Positions 8,370 through 16,823 of a DNA stretch of 64,000 bases are shown here, piece after piece. The position numbers and the translations under genes were made by a program. Source of the stretch: Microcoleus sp. bin38.metabat.b11b12b14.051 (lineage in GTDB: Bacteria > Cyanobacteriota > Cyanobacteriia > Cyanobacteriales > Microcoleaceae); contig NZ_JAAFKD010000025.1 of NCBI RefSeq assembly GCF_013299165.1, positions 29,803 to 93,802 on the forward strand, read 5' to 3'. Within the stretch, counting starts at the first letter, position 1. Each line of letters starts with the position of its first letter. The notes beneath the pieces are model-generated. The model ran no database searches, was not told the origin of the DNA, and saw nothing but the letters and a program-made list of their open reading frames with translations.

Positions 8370-9149
8370 TTAAGATTGTTTAGTTGCACAGATGATGATG
8401 TAGCCTAAATCCTGTTGGTAATCCTGGAAAACTCGACGCATTGCTAAGATCCGATCGCGAATTTGCTCACAACTAAAAACATTCCACAAAATCCGCGCAG
8501 TGCCCGCAAACCCTTCATCCTCAAGCATTCGCCGGAAGTTGAGGAGTCCCATCGCCCCGGTTTGACACTTTTCTACCTGCAAACCGGCGTTTTGACAAAC
8601 CGCAATCCAGCCCGACTCAGACAAAGGCGTGGAATTAGCGCGAGTCACTTCCGACAAAGCTTTGTGGATTTCTGATTCTCGGTTTCGGGCTAAAAGTTCG
8701 TGCGATAGAAACTTACCACCTGGTTTTAGCCGATCGCCAATTCCCGATAAAATTTTAGCTTTTCCCGATCGCGATTGCATCGTCAGGATAGCTTCAGCCA
8801 ACACCCAATCAAACTGTTGCGAGATCCGATCCAAGTGCAAAATATCTCCTTCGACAATTTCCACTCGATCGCCCAAACCCGCTGCTGCAACGTTAGCACG
8901 GGCGCGCACCACACTGTCGGGATTGTTCTCAACTCCCACTACTTTAACGCCAAAACGTTCAGCAAGGGCGATCGAGCTATATCCAAAACTTGCAGCCAAC
9001 TCCAAAACAGTTTCGCCCGGTTGAAAATCCGCCCATTCAAACAACATTTCAGTAGCAACTTTTCCCCCCGGCCTCAGCATTTTCTTACCAGCCGCTGCTA
9101 GGACTTCATGGCCCGGTGCAGTCTGCAAATTGAGAGTAGTATTGGTCAT
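8370..9149 (-). CDS. Class I SAM-dependent methyltransferase
   Basis: 259 residues. SAM-binding motif I is the unusual VLELAASFGYSSIALAERFG (Ala-Ala-Ser where Gly-x-Gly is common), followed by the acidic end of strand 2 (VVGVENN), motif II FDWVLAEAILT and motif III LKPGGKFLSHELL. The C-terminal half (about 160-255) carries NFRRMLEDEGFAGTARILWN, shared with a cyanobacterial methyltransferase subgroup. The substrate is unknown. ATG at 9149 has an AGGAGG-type Shine-Dalgarno in the minus-strand leader. Confidence 0.8.
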   Translation of the reverse strand: MTNTTLNLQTAPGHEVLAAAGKKMLRPGGKVATEMLFEWADFQPGETVLELAASFGYSSIALAERFGVKVVGVENNPDSVVRARANVAAAGLGDRVEIVEGDILHLDRISQQFDWVLAEAILTMQSRSGKAKILSGIGDRLKPGGKFLSHELLARNRESEIHKALSEVTRANSTPLSESGWIAVCQNAGLQVEKCQTGAMGLLNFRRMLEDEGFAGTARILWNVFSCEQIRDRILAMRRVFQDYQQDLGYIIICATKQS

Positions 9150-9232
9150 TGATTTGACCTCCTATTTAACCTTACTCTCAGTTTGCCAAATTCTCCCAAA
9201 GCTTTCTATGATCTAGCTCATATTCAAATTCT

Positions 9233-9390
9233 TGTAGGGTGCGTCAGCCTCCTGAATTTTGATAATTATCCCAAAGATTTAGAAATGCTGACGCACCCTA
9301 CAATAGCGCGATTTATATTCTCGTAGGGTGCGTCAGCCTCCTAGATTCTTGCAGTTATCCGAAAGATTTAAAGAGGCTGACGCACACTAC
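9233..9390. repeat. Two tandem hairpin repeats (GTAGGGTGCGTCAGC type)
   Basis: Two imperfect palindromes of about 70 bp (9233-9303 and 9323-9390). Each starts GTAGGGTGCGTCAGCCTCCT and ends with the complement GCTGACGCACCCTAC or a one-base variant. A more diverged relative lies at 51047-51113. They fill the gap between an unknown gene and the methyltransferase gene. Confidence 0.85.
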
Positions 9391-9414
9391 AATATCGGGA
9401 AAGGCCCGCAGCAA

Positions 9415-9963
9415 TCAACTGAAGGCAGAAGATCCCATGCGTAAAGCTCGTACCTCCTCGCGGTTATACGCAAAAACCTCCTGCCGCTCCTCATACGTCC
9501 ATTTGCTGTAATGAACAATTTTTTCAAGAATAAAATCTATAGACCTTCCCGCAAAAGCATCTTCCAAAATTCGCTCTAAACCTGTTTCAGCAAAAGCAGC
9601 TAATAAAATAGTAGCTTTTAAGTTTCGTTTACTTGTAGCTTCGTAAGTAATAAGTTTTACGAAATCTCGAATACCAAGAGTTTTTATCAAAAAAGAACCT
9701 GTTTGGTCATGACCTTTATTAACAACATTTGCCCAAACTATTTCTCCAGAGAAACCCATTTCGCGCAAGGTTTTCAGCGTTTCAGACCCCCATTCTGTTA
9801 GCTCGAAAAAAAAGCTATCTGAGTAGCCCAAAGTAGCTCCTATATTCTCAACACCCAGGCGCTTCTCACTACTTAGAAGCATATATGCCTCTAAAACAGA
9901 TTCACCAAGATTTACTTGGCAGTTAACAGCCTTAGTGACATCATTTTGAAAATTATCTGTCAT
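9415..9963 (-). CDS. Hypothetical protein
   Basis: 182 residues, soluble, no signal peptide or membrane helix; family not recognised. The middle part is hydrophobic/basic (FLIKTLGIRDFVKLITYEAT) and the C-terminus is helical with YSKWTYEERQEVFAYNREEVRAL. It starts with ATG at 9963, is flanked by repeats downstream and has no operon partner. Codon use looks normal for the window, so it is probably a real gene. Confidence 0.6.
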   Translation of the reverse strand: MTDNFQNDVTKAVNCQVNLGESVLEAYMLLSSEKRLGVENIGATLGYSDSFFFELTEWGSETLKTLREMGFSGEIVWANVVNKGHDQTGSFLIKTLGIRDFVKLITYEATSKRNLKATILLAAFAETGLERILEDAFAGRSIDFILEKIVHYSKWTYEERQEVFAYNREEVRALRMGSSAFS

Positions 9964-10169
9964 AGCAATCTATTTGTTTAAAGTTAACTATAAGACTGCA
10001 TACATTATACCTTCTCAATAGTCCGGACTGTTTTTTAACGCCCTGTAAGCCTTACTTGGCTTGTCCTACCATTTTTAACGCATTTTTTGAAACTTAGCGC
10101 TGGACTTAAATGAAATAAAAAATAGTCCACTATACAGCAAGTCTGGGTTTCTGGTACTCGACCAATGCC

Positions 10170-10210
10170 AAAAACTGTCCAAAGTATTGCCAAGACTTCG
10201 GACAGTTTTT
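10170..10210 (-). terminator. Terminator-like hairpin after the MPBQ methyltransferase gene
   Basis: An 11-bp stem AAAAACTGTCC / GGACAGTTTTT (10170-10180 with 10200-10210), extended by an inner AAGT/ACTT pairing. It starts 18 bp past the stop codon and carries a T-run in the minus-strand direction. Confidence 0.6.
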
Positions 10211-10227
10211 GATTTTTCAGGCACTCG

Positions 10228-11220
10228 CTAAACACCAGTCATTGTTTTAGTAGAACTTGCTGCTGTTAAATCTGCGGGCGAATTTGCTCGGATGGCGCGG
10301 AACATTCCAAACCTACAAAGCCCCGCACCAAATGCTAAACGCATTAGTAAAAGAGTCGGTACTTCTCGCAGAGACTTGATGAAACCCGATACACCAAAAC
10401 GCACTAATCCGGCCGGTCTAACTATACCTTGCCAGATAGAATCTATCCAGGAAGGAAGGGTTTCATTCGTCCAATCTCCGGTAGTTACAGCGCCCTCCAC
10501 AAACCCTGTTGCTTCTAAAAGTTCTGAAAAGCCCTCGATGCTTGAAAAAGCCGGATGCGACCATTGATCCAGCAGTTGTTGCATTACCGGTTTCTCCCAG
10601 AAATTGAGCGGGATTTGGCGATCGTCCCTTTGATTCCAATCGGCCACAACTAGCACACCACCGGGCTTTACGACTCTCATCAACTCTTTCGCGAAGACGG
10701 CTTTATCTGGCATATGTGGGCCAGCTTCGATCGACCAAACCACATCAAAACTCGCATCTGGAAACGACAGCGCCATCGCATCATCCACCCGAAACTGTAA
10801 ATCGAGATCGGGGGGAGTTAATTCTTGGGCGCGTTTAACTTGCTGCGGGCTGATGGTAATCCCTGTGACAGCAAACCGATAATCCTGGGCCAGAATCCGG
10901 CTGCTACCGCCAATTCCACAGCCCACATCTAAGACTGTAGTACCAGCAGGTAATCGATCCAAGCCGCCCCAGCGCACCATTTCATGCACAAAATCCGATT
11001 TGGCGGCGAGGAAATCTTTCCGTTGTGGCGGGGAACCATAATGGCCTAAATGGATGTGTTCGCCCCAATAAAACTCTAAAATGCCGTCTTCCGTCCATTC
11101 GTCGTAGGAATTGGCCACGGAGTCGGATGATTGATAAGGGCGAGCTGTGATTAAATAGATCAAAAGGGCGATCGCCAGCAGTGCAAACAAAACTCCAAAT
11201 ACAACAACAAATAAATTCAT
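10228..11220 (-). CDS. MPBQ/MSBQ methyltransferase (Sll0418 family)
   Basis: Methylates 2-methyl-6-phytylbenzoquinol (tocopherol path) and the solanesyl analogue (plastoquinone path). 330 residues: an N-terminal membrane anchor (about 3-24) with the family segment TARPYQSSDSVANSYDEWTE, the SAM motif VLDVGCGIGGSSRIL, ITISPQQVKRA, SIEAGPHMPDK, and the C-terminal substrate region VADWNQRDDRQIPLNFWEKP. The match to the Synechocystis Sll0418 pattern is near end to end. It acts at the thylakoid or plasma membrane. It is followed by a terminator-like hairpin. The last residues after RAIRAN are less conserved. Confidence 0.92.
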   Translation of the reverse strand: MNLFVVVFGVLFALLAIALLIYLITARPYQSSDSVANSYDEWTEDGILEFYWGEHIHLGHYGSPPQRKDFLAAKSDFVHEMVRWGGLDRLPAGTTVLDVGCGIGGSSRILAQDYRFAVTGITISPQQVKRAQELTPPDLDLQFRVDDAMALSFPDASFDVVWSIEAGPHMPDKAVFAKELMRVVKPGGVLVVADWNQRDDRQIPLNFWEKPVMQQLLDQWSHPAFSSIEGFSELLEATGFVEGAVTTGDWTNETLPSWIDSIWQGIVRPAGLVRFGVSGFIKSLREVPTLLLMRLAFGAGLCRFGMFRAIRANSPADLTAASSTKTMTGV

Positions 11221-11289
11221 TTTTTACCTTCTCTTCAAAGCTGAATACAGACTGAAATTCCAAAAAAATCTGGCAATTGAACGATTATA

Positions 11290-11485
11290 AGATAAGACAG
11301 CGGTTTCAACCGCCAGAAAGTCAAGTCAAACGATGCCTGCACTTCGACAAGCGATAGCGAACCCCTCCGCGGACTGAAGCATAAAACATAATTTTCAGTG
11401 CTCGTTATTCAACCCGCGGAGGTGTTCGGCGAGCGAAGTCGAGTCGCGGGTTTTGTCTGTATAGAAGCGGTTTCAACCGCCATGT
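11290..11485. repeat. GCGGTTGAAACCGC-family repeat invading a gene end
   Basis: Contains two arms of the dispersed element: GACAGCGGTTTCAACCGCC near 11297, and a minus-strand copy at 11409-11485 reading GCGGTTGAAACCGCTTCTAT, then CCCGCGACTCGACTTCGC. The second arm lies inside the 3' end of the desaturase frame. Confidence 0.8.
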
Positions 11486-12596
11486 GTTCTACATTAACTA
11501 ATTGAGTTTCTGCTTTTTCTCTAAATAATGCGATCGATTGCAAGCTATCAGAATCGGCATCCCAAAGAATGAACTTGAAACAATCAGGAATCTCCCAAAT
11601 AGTCAGGATTTTTGAATTACCAAGCAGGTGCAGATTAGCATTGTGACACGCCCGAAGATTGTAATTAGGGATGCGCTCAGAGAGATGATGAATATTGTGA
11701 TAAGCAATATCAGCCGAAAACCAATTGAGAATTCTGGGTAATTTCAGATAACTACTACCTTCGATCGCGCCCAGCAGATAGTCCCAGCCCTCTGTTTTGT
11801 GAGCGTAGGAACCCTCAAAGTTATGCTGCACAAAGAAGATACAGATAAATATCGCCGCTGAGCAAGTCATCACAATTGAGTAAACACTCCAGAAAAACCC
11901 AACCCCAAGTAAGTTACCCAGATACAGCCAGCTACCAACAACACAAATATTGTTGAATAGTAAATCCCAAAACTCAGCCGTCGTATACCAATGTTTAGAT
12001 TTATAAGAAGCAATGATTCTCGATAAACCCATGCCCAAATCTTGACTTAGACAATCAAAAGTATGTCGGATAAAACCAGCAATTCCCAAGATTAGCGCGA
12101 GTCTTGGTTTGATAATTAGGTAGAAAAAACCACCAGGAAACAGCATCAACGGATGTCTCAGCACCTGATATATTTTTTGATTGAATGTACTGAGCGCCGC
12201 AAATTTTTCGGTAGTAGTCAATGCCGAAGGGCCTCGATACATATCCCAATTACCATTATTTTTGTGATGGTAAGCGTGTCCCCTAGACCAGGGATACTGA
12301 GGAATTGCATTGATGATACCGAGCAGAAAACCCACGGTGCGATTGACTTTTTTGGAACTAAACAAAGAATAGTGCCCACAATCGTGCATCAAGGAGAAAC
12401 ACCGTCCTGAAAACAGTGTCATCAAGACCAGAATCGGCGGCAGCAGCCATACAGAAAGGGCAGTAGCTTTAAATGCTAAAAACCATAAAAATAGATAGGG
12501 AATTACTGTATTAAGTATTTGGCAACTAGCTTTAAAATTGTTGCTTTTTATGTAAGGAGCTAGCACAAAGTCTGACTTTTTAATGGCGTTCTTCAT
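11409..12596 (-). CDS. Membrane fatty-acid desaturase (type 1, di-iron), probably riboswitch-controlled
   Basis: 395 residues. The three histidine boxes of membrane desaturases are intact: HDCGH (71-75), HAYHH (107-111) and HNIHH (about 305-309) in YHNIHHLSERIPNYNL, which resembles the Delta12/omega-3 acyl-lipid class. Hydrophobic segments flank the boxes (about 30-65, 85-100, 150-185, 215-260). The exact acyl substrate is unknown; a hydroxylase role cannot be excluded. The final 24 residues (MAVETASIQTKPATRLRSPN and on) are a translated dispersed repeat, so the ancestral stop was probably lost. A cobalamin riboswitch lies 85 bp upstream on the same strand, and an 18-residue leader ORF overlaps the ATG. 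Confidence 0.88.
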   Translation of the reverse strand: MKNAIKKSDFVLAPYIKSNNFKASCQILNTVIPYLFLWFLAFKATALSVWLLPPILVLMTLFSGRCFSLMHDCGHYSLFSSKKVNRTVGFLLGIINAIPQYPWSRGHAYHHKNNGNWDMYRGPSALTTTEKFAALSTFNQKIYQVLRHPLMLFPGGFFYLIIKPRLALILGIAGFIRHTFDCLSQDLGMGLSRIIASYKSKHWYTTAEFWDLLFNNICVVGSWLYLGNLLGVGFFWSVYSIVMTCSAAIFICIFFVQHNFEGSYAHKTEGWDYLLGAIEGSSYLKLPRILNWFSADIAYHNIHHLSERIPNYNLRACHNANLHLLGNSKILTIWEIPDCFKFILWDADSDSLQSIALFREKAETQLVNVEHMAVETASIQTKPATRLRSPNTSAG

Positions 12597-12649
12597 TCCA
12601 ATTTCTCGCCATAGTACGTCAATTGTAAAAATGCTAAATCAACTATCAT
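12593..12649 (-). CDS. Possible 18-residue leader peptide coupled to the desaturase
   Basis: ATG at 12649 has a good Shine-Dalgarno (GAGG, 5-7 nt upstream) and reads MIVDLAFLQLTYYGEKLE. Its TGA overlaps the desaturase ATG as ATGA, a classic arrangement for translational coupling. It lies between the riboswitch and the desaturase, and the desaturase itself has only a weak Shine-Dalgarno. Translation of this ORF is inferred; it could be a chance frame. Confidence 0.4.
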   Translation of the reverse strand: MIVDLAFLQLTYYGEKLE

Positions 12650-12680
12650 CTATACCTCGTAGACGAAAAAGAACAGATTT

Positions 12681-12807
12681 GCAATATCGGCGGGCCTTCT
12701 GACTAAGAGACTGTAAAATCTCATCACAGTTGCGGGACAGCGCCGGACTTACGCCGGACTTTCCCCGTCTCTTCCAACGGTTATTTTTTGTTGGAACCGA
12801 TTTTTGC
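12681..12807 (-). promoter_or_regulatory. Cobalamin (B12) riboswitch aptamer
   Basis: On the minus strand the region shows the conserved core of the adenosylcobalamin-type aptamer in order: a closing stem P1 (GCAAAAATCGG with CCGATATTGC), GACGGGGAAAGTCCGGCG, TAAGTCCGGCGCTGTCCCGC, AACTGTGA and AGTCAGAAGGCCCGCC. The only downstream gene on this strand is the desaturase at 11409-12596. No intrinsic terminator is evident before it, so control at translation initiation is more likely. Confidence 0.88.
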
Positions 12808-13179
12808 ACTTGTATGAGGTTATCACATTTCTGGTTTGTTTGCAGAAAAGACTGTGAAACCTGTCACCAGCGCCCGCAATGACTATCTTCCGGGTTCAAC
12901 TACCCTTTCGATCGCACTTTGCAAACTGTGGCGACTCCCGAAAACTGGTTATTTGCCGGCTGTATGGGCGATCGACTTTCACGAAAAAACTGCGGTAATC
13001 CAGAAATCTCAAGCAGGCTATAGTTCTTCTCTAGTGGTTTTGGGCTGCTTGTAAGTCTTGGTATTCTGCTTTAAAGCTTTGCAGAGCAATCTCGTTCACA
13101 GACCTATAAAAATATTGAAAACTATCCTAAAATAATCAAAATATTATATCATGTCAATGTAAATTTATCAAGATTAAAA
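12808..13179. other. Non-coding stretch, nothing recognised
   Basis: Must contain the minus-strand promoter for the riboswitch transcript and the plus-strand promoter for the next gene. A 72-codon plus-strand frame (12836-13054) shows no domain or credible start context. Confidence 0.5.
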
Positions 13180-13722
13180 ATGCTCCGCCTACTGACATTA
13201 GGATCTTTGCTGGTAGCGATCGCCTCAACTGTACCTAGTGCGATCGCCCAACCGATCGCTATTTCACCTAATACAGCGCACACCAAACAACAGGCGATCG
13301 CAGAAGCCACAATTGAGCCTGCTATATTTTCTCCTGCGGAACTAGGCGAGAGTTTTCATAGAAACTTTGAAAAAATCGAAAAACAGCCCTGCAACGAAAA
13401 GCTGAAAACAGAAAAATCCGTTCGCTATCGCATCTGTACCGTGAATCAAGGAAATGGTAAAACCAGAATTGTCTCAGCCTCAGAAGCCAACATAGAAGTG
13501 GGCGATGGCATGGGATACTGGTTTACAGAAACTGGCAAGGTTTACGCTATTCGTTTTTTTCATAGCGGTCAAACCTTTATTTTCGGACTTAAAAACGGCA
13601 GTTTGTTAGCGGAACTGATTGAAAAAAGACGGGTGAATATGGATTTTAAAGATGCACAAAAGAAGGCATTAGAGAAGAGTGCCAGAGAAGGAGGCAAGAG
13701 CATTATTCAGAGATTCAAATAG
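13180..13722 (+). CDS. Secreted hypothetical protein
   Basis: 180 residues. An N-terminal signal peptide (MLRLLTLGSLLVAIASTVPSAIA, cleavage probably after AIA at residue 23) suggests export to the periplasm. The mature part has two cysteines that could pair (QPCNEK and YRICTV) and a compact beta-rich middle (YWFTETGKVYAIRFFHSGQTFIFGL), followed by a basic C-terminal helix. Family not recognised. It is followed by another small secreted protein in the same direction, 137 bp on. Confidence 0.65.
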   Translation: MLRLLTLGSLLVAIASTVPSAIAQPIAISPNTAHTKQQAIAEATIEPAIFSPAELGESFHRNFEKIEKQPCNEKLKTEKSVRYRICTVNQGNGKTRIVSASEANIEVGDGMGYWFTETGKVYAIRFFHSGQTFIFGLKNGSLLAELIEKRRVNMDFKDAQKKALEKSAREGGKSIIQRFK

Positions 13723-13859
13723 GAGTAAAACTATTCTCTTTTGTATTTTGGGTTTCTGATTAACACTTAATTCCTGGATGTTTCCTTGGTATATTCTCTA
13801 CTGTCATCTGGTGCATTTACTATTGTAAAACGGCAAAATGCTTCTAAAACAAGTCTAGT

Positions 13860-14306
13860 ATGTTGAAACACTTAATGGTTATGATTGGAACTTTGGCTAT
13901 ATTGTTGATACCTTTGTCTAGTGTAGCTAGAGCAGAAAGTTGTAAATTAACGATAGATTGCCCCTTTGAAAATGAAATCAACGATCCTTGGATTGAGGGA
14001 GCTAGATTAGAACAAACTGGAGACTTTGATGCTGCCATAATTCAGTATCAAAAAGCATTAGATGCTGCCCAAAAACTCAATATTGTAACTTTGGAAGCAA
14101 AGCAAAATCAACACTTAGGAAAATGTGCAGCGACAGGTTCAGAAGCCCGGTTAGTCCCAGCGAGAGCAGGTAGACAATATTTGCGCGATCGTGCCGACGG
14201 TGATCAATCTGTTCAAGCTGCGATCGCAAAGTCTCAACAAACCTTTCGTTTGGCGATCGATCAAATGGATATCCAGCATCCCGATTTGGCATCCAGTTGT
14301 CCCTAG
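13860..14306 (+). CDS. Small secreted protein with one TPR-like unit
   Basis: 148 residues. The signal peptide ends near SSVARA (residue 25). Two cysteines (CKLTIDC) follow just after cleavage. Residues about 45-75 (GARLEQTGDFDAAIIQYQKALDAA) fit a single TPR motif; the rest is predicted helical, with SQQTFRLAIDQMD. The function is unknown; a periplasmic protein-interaction role is conceivable. There is no strong Shine-Dalgarno before the ATG at 13860. Confidence 0.55.
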   Translation: MLKHLMVMIGTLAILLIPLSSVARAESCKLTIDCPFENEINDPWIEGARLEQTGDFDAAIIQYQKALDAAQKLNIVTLEAKQNQHLGKCAATGSEARLVPARAGRQYLRDRADGDQSVQAAIAKSQQTFRLAIDQMDIQHPDLASSCP

Positions 14307-14434
14307 GATCGAGGATTAGGTTACTTTATAACTCCTGGAGGCACAAACGGCGTCTGATCGACAGAAATGCTGTATTGAAGCCTTTACGCCTCTAATTTGC
14401 TACAATCTGATCGCACACGCGACTCGAAGGAATT

Positions 14435-14902
14435 ATGAGCGAACTGTTAGATGAGACACTTTCTATTGAAATCGCCACTCGGATCAAAAGCAACCGGAAA
14501 AATTGCTTTGATAACGCTTCTAAAGCAGCCTTAACCACCGAAGGCGCAATTTACGTCCAAGGATTTTTAGCTGCACCCGGAGCGCCCTACAAACCCATTG
14601 AGTATAGCTGGATTGAACTCAACGAGCGTATTGTTGACCCAACTTTTCCACATCTCGGTTTTAGCGCTCAAGACATTCATTACTTCCCGGCCCAGCGATT
14701 GAGCGTGAAGAAACTCAAAGCAATTCTAGAAGAATCTAAAGAAGATTATCCAGAAGACGATCCGCTGCCGGTTTACGGAAATCAACCCTACGAATATTAC
14801 GGCGATGTCATGTTAGGCGGTAAAGATTACCAAAATGCTTATGATTTGGCTTCCGCTAAATGCAGGGAATTGAATTTACCCAAAAAACCGGAACTTAACT
14901 AA
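14435..14902 (+). CDS. Hypothetical protein
   Basis: 155 residues, soluble. Starts with ATG at 14435 after GAAGGAATT, a good Shine-Dalgarno. Conserved-looking stretches are NCFDNASKAAL, YVQGFLAAPGAPYKPIEYSWIELN and VDPTFPHLGFSAQDIHYFPA. An NCFDNA...H...D pattern would suit a small cysteine-dependent fold, but no family is assigned. No operon partner. Confidence 0.6.
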   Translation: MSELLDETLSIEIATRIKSNRKNCFDNASKAALTTEGAIYVQGFLAAPGAPYKPIEYSWIELNERIVDPTFPHLGFSAQDIHYFPAQRLSVKKLKAILEESKEDYPEDDPLPVYGNQPYEYYGDVMLGGKDYQNAYDLASAKCRELNLPKKPELN

Positions 14903-14932
14903 TTTGGACTTACGCCCAAATTAAGTTCGTAG

Positions 14933-15062
14933 TAAGGATCGCGAATTAAATAACTTACAATTTTAATTGTTATTGTGGGATGGGCGTCCCGCCCGTCCAA
15001 AAAGAACGGGCGGGACGCCCATCCCACAAACTTGTGGAAGTTATTTAATTCTCATTCCTAAG
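14933..15062. repeat. MITE-like palindromic element, copy 1
   Basis: About 130 bp with inverted ends (TAAGGATCGCGAATTAAATAAC against GTTATTTAATTCTCATTCCTAA) and a strong inner palindrome, GTGGGATGGGCGTCCCGCCC with its complement. A second copy with the same ends is at 23565-23690. No coding capacity. Confidence 0.6.
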
Positions 15063-15127
15063 AACTTTAGTCCTGTTTCATTTATCTGGATTGATAGAGG
15101 ACTAAAGTCCTCACTACAAACTGAATG

Positions 15128-16216
15128 TCAGGAACAGGTAAACCTGGAATAATTAAAAGCTGACAACAACGGATCTAACTGTCGATCTAACATCAAATCA
15201 GCCAACAATTTAGCCGTTACCGGGGCTAATAAAATGCCGTTGCGATAATGCCCAGTCGCCAGCGTCAAATTTTCCCAAGCACTCGCACCCAAAATCGGCA
15301 ACTCATCCTTGGTAGCCGGACGAAATCCCCACCAAAACTCTAGAATCGGATAATTTTGTAATTCTGGATATAACTTAATTGCTCCTGCTAGCAAACTTTG
15401 GATTCCCGCAGGGGTATTTCCCGGCGTAAAATCCACATTTTCGCTAGTGGCACCGATAATAATTCTACCATCTTGACGCGGTACAATATAAATGCCAGTC
15501 CCGAATAAAACTGTTTGCAGCGGCTGCGTAACAGCACTATCTTCTGGTACGCACACGGACAGCATTTGCCCCTTTCTCGGAAAAATCGGAACATCCAATA
15601 ACTTCTCAGACCAAGGCCCTGCCGCCAAAACATAACGGTCAGCTTGCAATTTTCCTGCCGTTGTTTCCACACCAAAAACTCGGTTTCCCTGCCGAATAAT
15701 TGCCTTGGCAGTATCTTGAATAATCTCAACCTGCAATTTTTTAGTTGCGGCTTGAAGCGTCCGGAATAAAGCGCGGTTGTCCACTTGAGCGTCGTCTGGA
15801 TACCACCAACCACCGATAATTTCTTCACCCAATCCAAACTGGTGCTGGCGAATCGCATCCCCGTCTAACCATTGAGAGTTAAGGTTTGACAATAGTTGCT
15901 GTTGTTGAGGCTCGTTTTGACAGACTGGTGCGAGAATTCCCGATCGCCAATAACCTGTTTTCAACCCCGTCATCTCTTCCAGCCGTTCCACCCAATACGC
16001 ATACAGAGAGCGACTTTGCAGGCACAAATCTAGCATCGGACTGGGGGGAATTCGTTCGGCTTGTGGCGCGAGCATTCCGGCAGCGGCCCTGGCCGTCGGT
16101 TGTGGAGAATCGGCGGTGAGAACAGCGACAGATGCCCCTCGCAACTTCAGTTCAACTGCTAGCGAAAGGCCGATAATTCCGCCCCCAATAATCAGAATAT
16201 CTTGAGATGAATTCAT
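15128..16216 (-). CDS. thiO: Glycine oxidase ThiO
   Basis: FAD enzyme oxidising glycine to dehydroglycine for ThiG during thiamin thiazole synthesis. 362 residues from the ATG at 16216, which places ILIIGGGIIGLSLAVEL (Rossmann GxGxxG) at residues 7-23; a longer frame to 16258 would add only a basic tail. Other DAO-family signs are TARAAAGMLAPQAE, the YVLAAGPWS segment, GRIIIGATSE and the C-terminal ATGHYRNGILLAPVTA. Some cyanobacteria have a ThiO-ThiG fusion; here they are separate genes about 9 kb apart on the same strand. The ferredoxin gene upstream is in the same direction. Confidence 0.9.
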   Translation of the reverse strand: MNSSQDILIIGGGIIGLSLAVELKLRGASVAVLTADSPQPTARAAAGMLAPQAERIPPSPMLDLCLQSRSLYAYWVERLEEMTGLKTGYWRSGILAPVCQNEPQQQQLLSNLNSQWLDGDAIRQHQFGLGEEIIGGWWYPDDAQVDNRALFRTLQAATKKLQVEIIQDTAKAIIRQGNRVFGVETTAGKLQADRYVLAAGPWSEKLLDVPIFPRKGQMLSVCVPEDSAVTQPLQTVLFGTGIYIVPRQDGRIIIGATSENVDFTPGNTPAGIQSLLAGAIKLYPELQNYPILEFWWGFRPATKDELPILGASAWENLTLATGHYRNGILLAPVTAKLLADLMLDRQLDPLLSAFNYSRFTCS

Positions 16217-16266
16217 TGACTTTTCTATGGACTTTCTGGCTTTTTTACCTCTGGTCATTCTTCAGA

Positions 16267-16292
16267 GTAAGGTGCTGGTGTTCGCACCTTAC
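16267..16292 (-). terminator. Hairpin between ferredoxin and thiO genes
   Basis: A 9-bp stem GTAAGGTGC / GCACCTTAC with an 8-nt loop, about 75 bp past the ferredoxin stop. There is no T-run on the minus strand, so terminator function is uncertain. Confidence 0.35.
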
Positions 16293-16367
16293 AATTAGAA
16301 TTTTTGGGCAAGTCTTACATATTATCTTGCAAGGCGATCGTCCTATCAGCCTTCCTGCACAAAAAAT

Positions 16368-16706
16368 CTATCCTTGGGGTTTCCAGACAGTTTCCGAACC
16401 CTGGCCCCAGAAACCGTCATATTTTGTCACCTTAATATCGCCCAAAACCTTAGTCTGGCAGGACAAACGGCGGTTTGATGCGGAAGAATGGGGAGGAATC
16501 GAAAGTCTGGCTTTTTCGCGCCACTCGGGATCAGAAACTGCGCCCTCGACGGTGACGGCGCAGGTGCCGCAAGTCCCCAATCCGTGACAGTTGATGACTT
16601 TGGCGTTGCCATTGTAGAGATCGATGCCGTTTTTGAGCAACACTTCACGGAGATTCGATCCGCGATCGCACTCAAATGTTTTTCCTTGCGCTTGTACCTT
16701 AACCAC
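16368..16706 (-). CDS. 2Fe-2S ferredoxin
   Basis: 112 residues with a beta-grasp ferredoxin layout. Cluster ligands are visible as NCHGLGTCGTC (Cys-x5-Cys-x2-Cys) followed by RLSCQTKV about 35 residues on. The x5 spacing differs from the Cys-x4-Cys-x2-Cys of photosynthetic PetF and resembles adrenodoxin-type proteins, so it is probably not the main photosynthetic electron carrier. The partner enzyme is unknown. Confidence 0.85.
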   Translation of the reverse strand: MVKVQAQGKTFECDRGSNLREVLLKNGIDLYNGNAKVINCHGLGTCGTCAVTVEGAVSDPEWREKARLSIPPHSSASNRRLSCQTKVLGDIKVTKYDGFWGQGSETVWKPQG

Positions 16707-16823
16707 AGCAAATTACCCCAATTAGATTTATGTTAATTTTCCTATATATTATCGCATTTATTTCAAATAATTTCATCTAATATGATAAGTGATATATTAC
16801 CAATTGAGAATTGAGAATTCCCC

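Noticed and set aside
10035..10235. 66-codon minus-strand frame after the MPBQ methyltransferase
   Set aside because: It spans the terminator-like hairpin and overlaps the methyltransferase stop; looks like a chance frame.
12836..13054. 72-codon plus-strand frame
   Set aside because: No Shine-Dalgarno, no domain; lies in the divergent control region.
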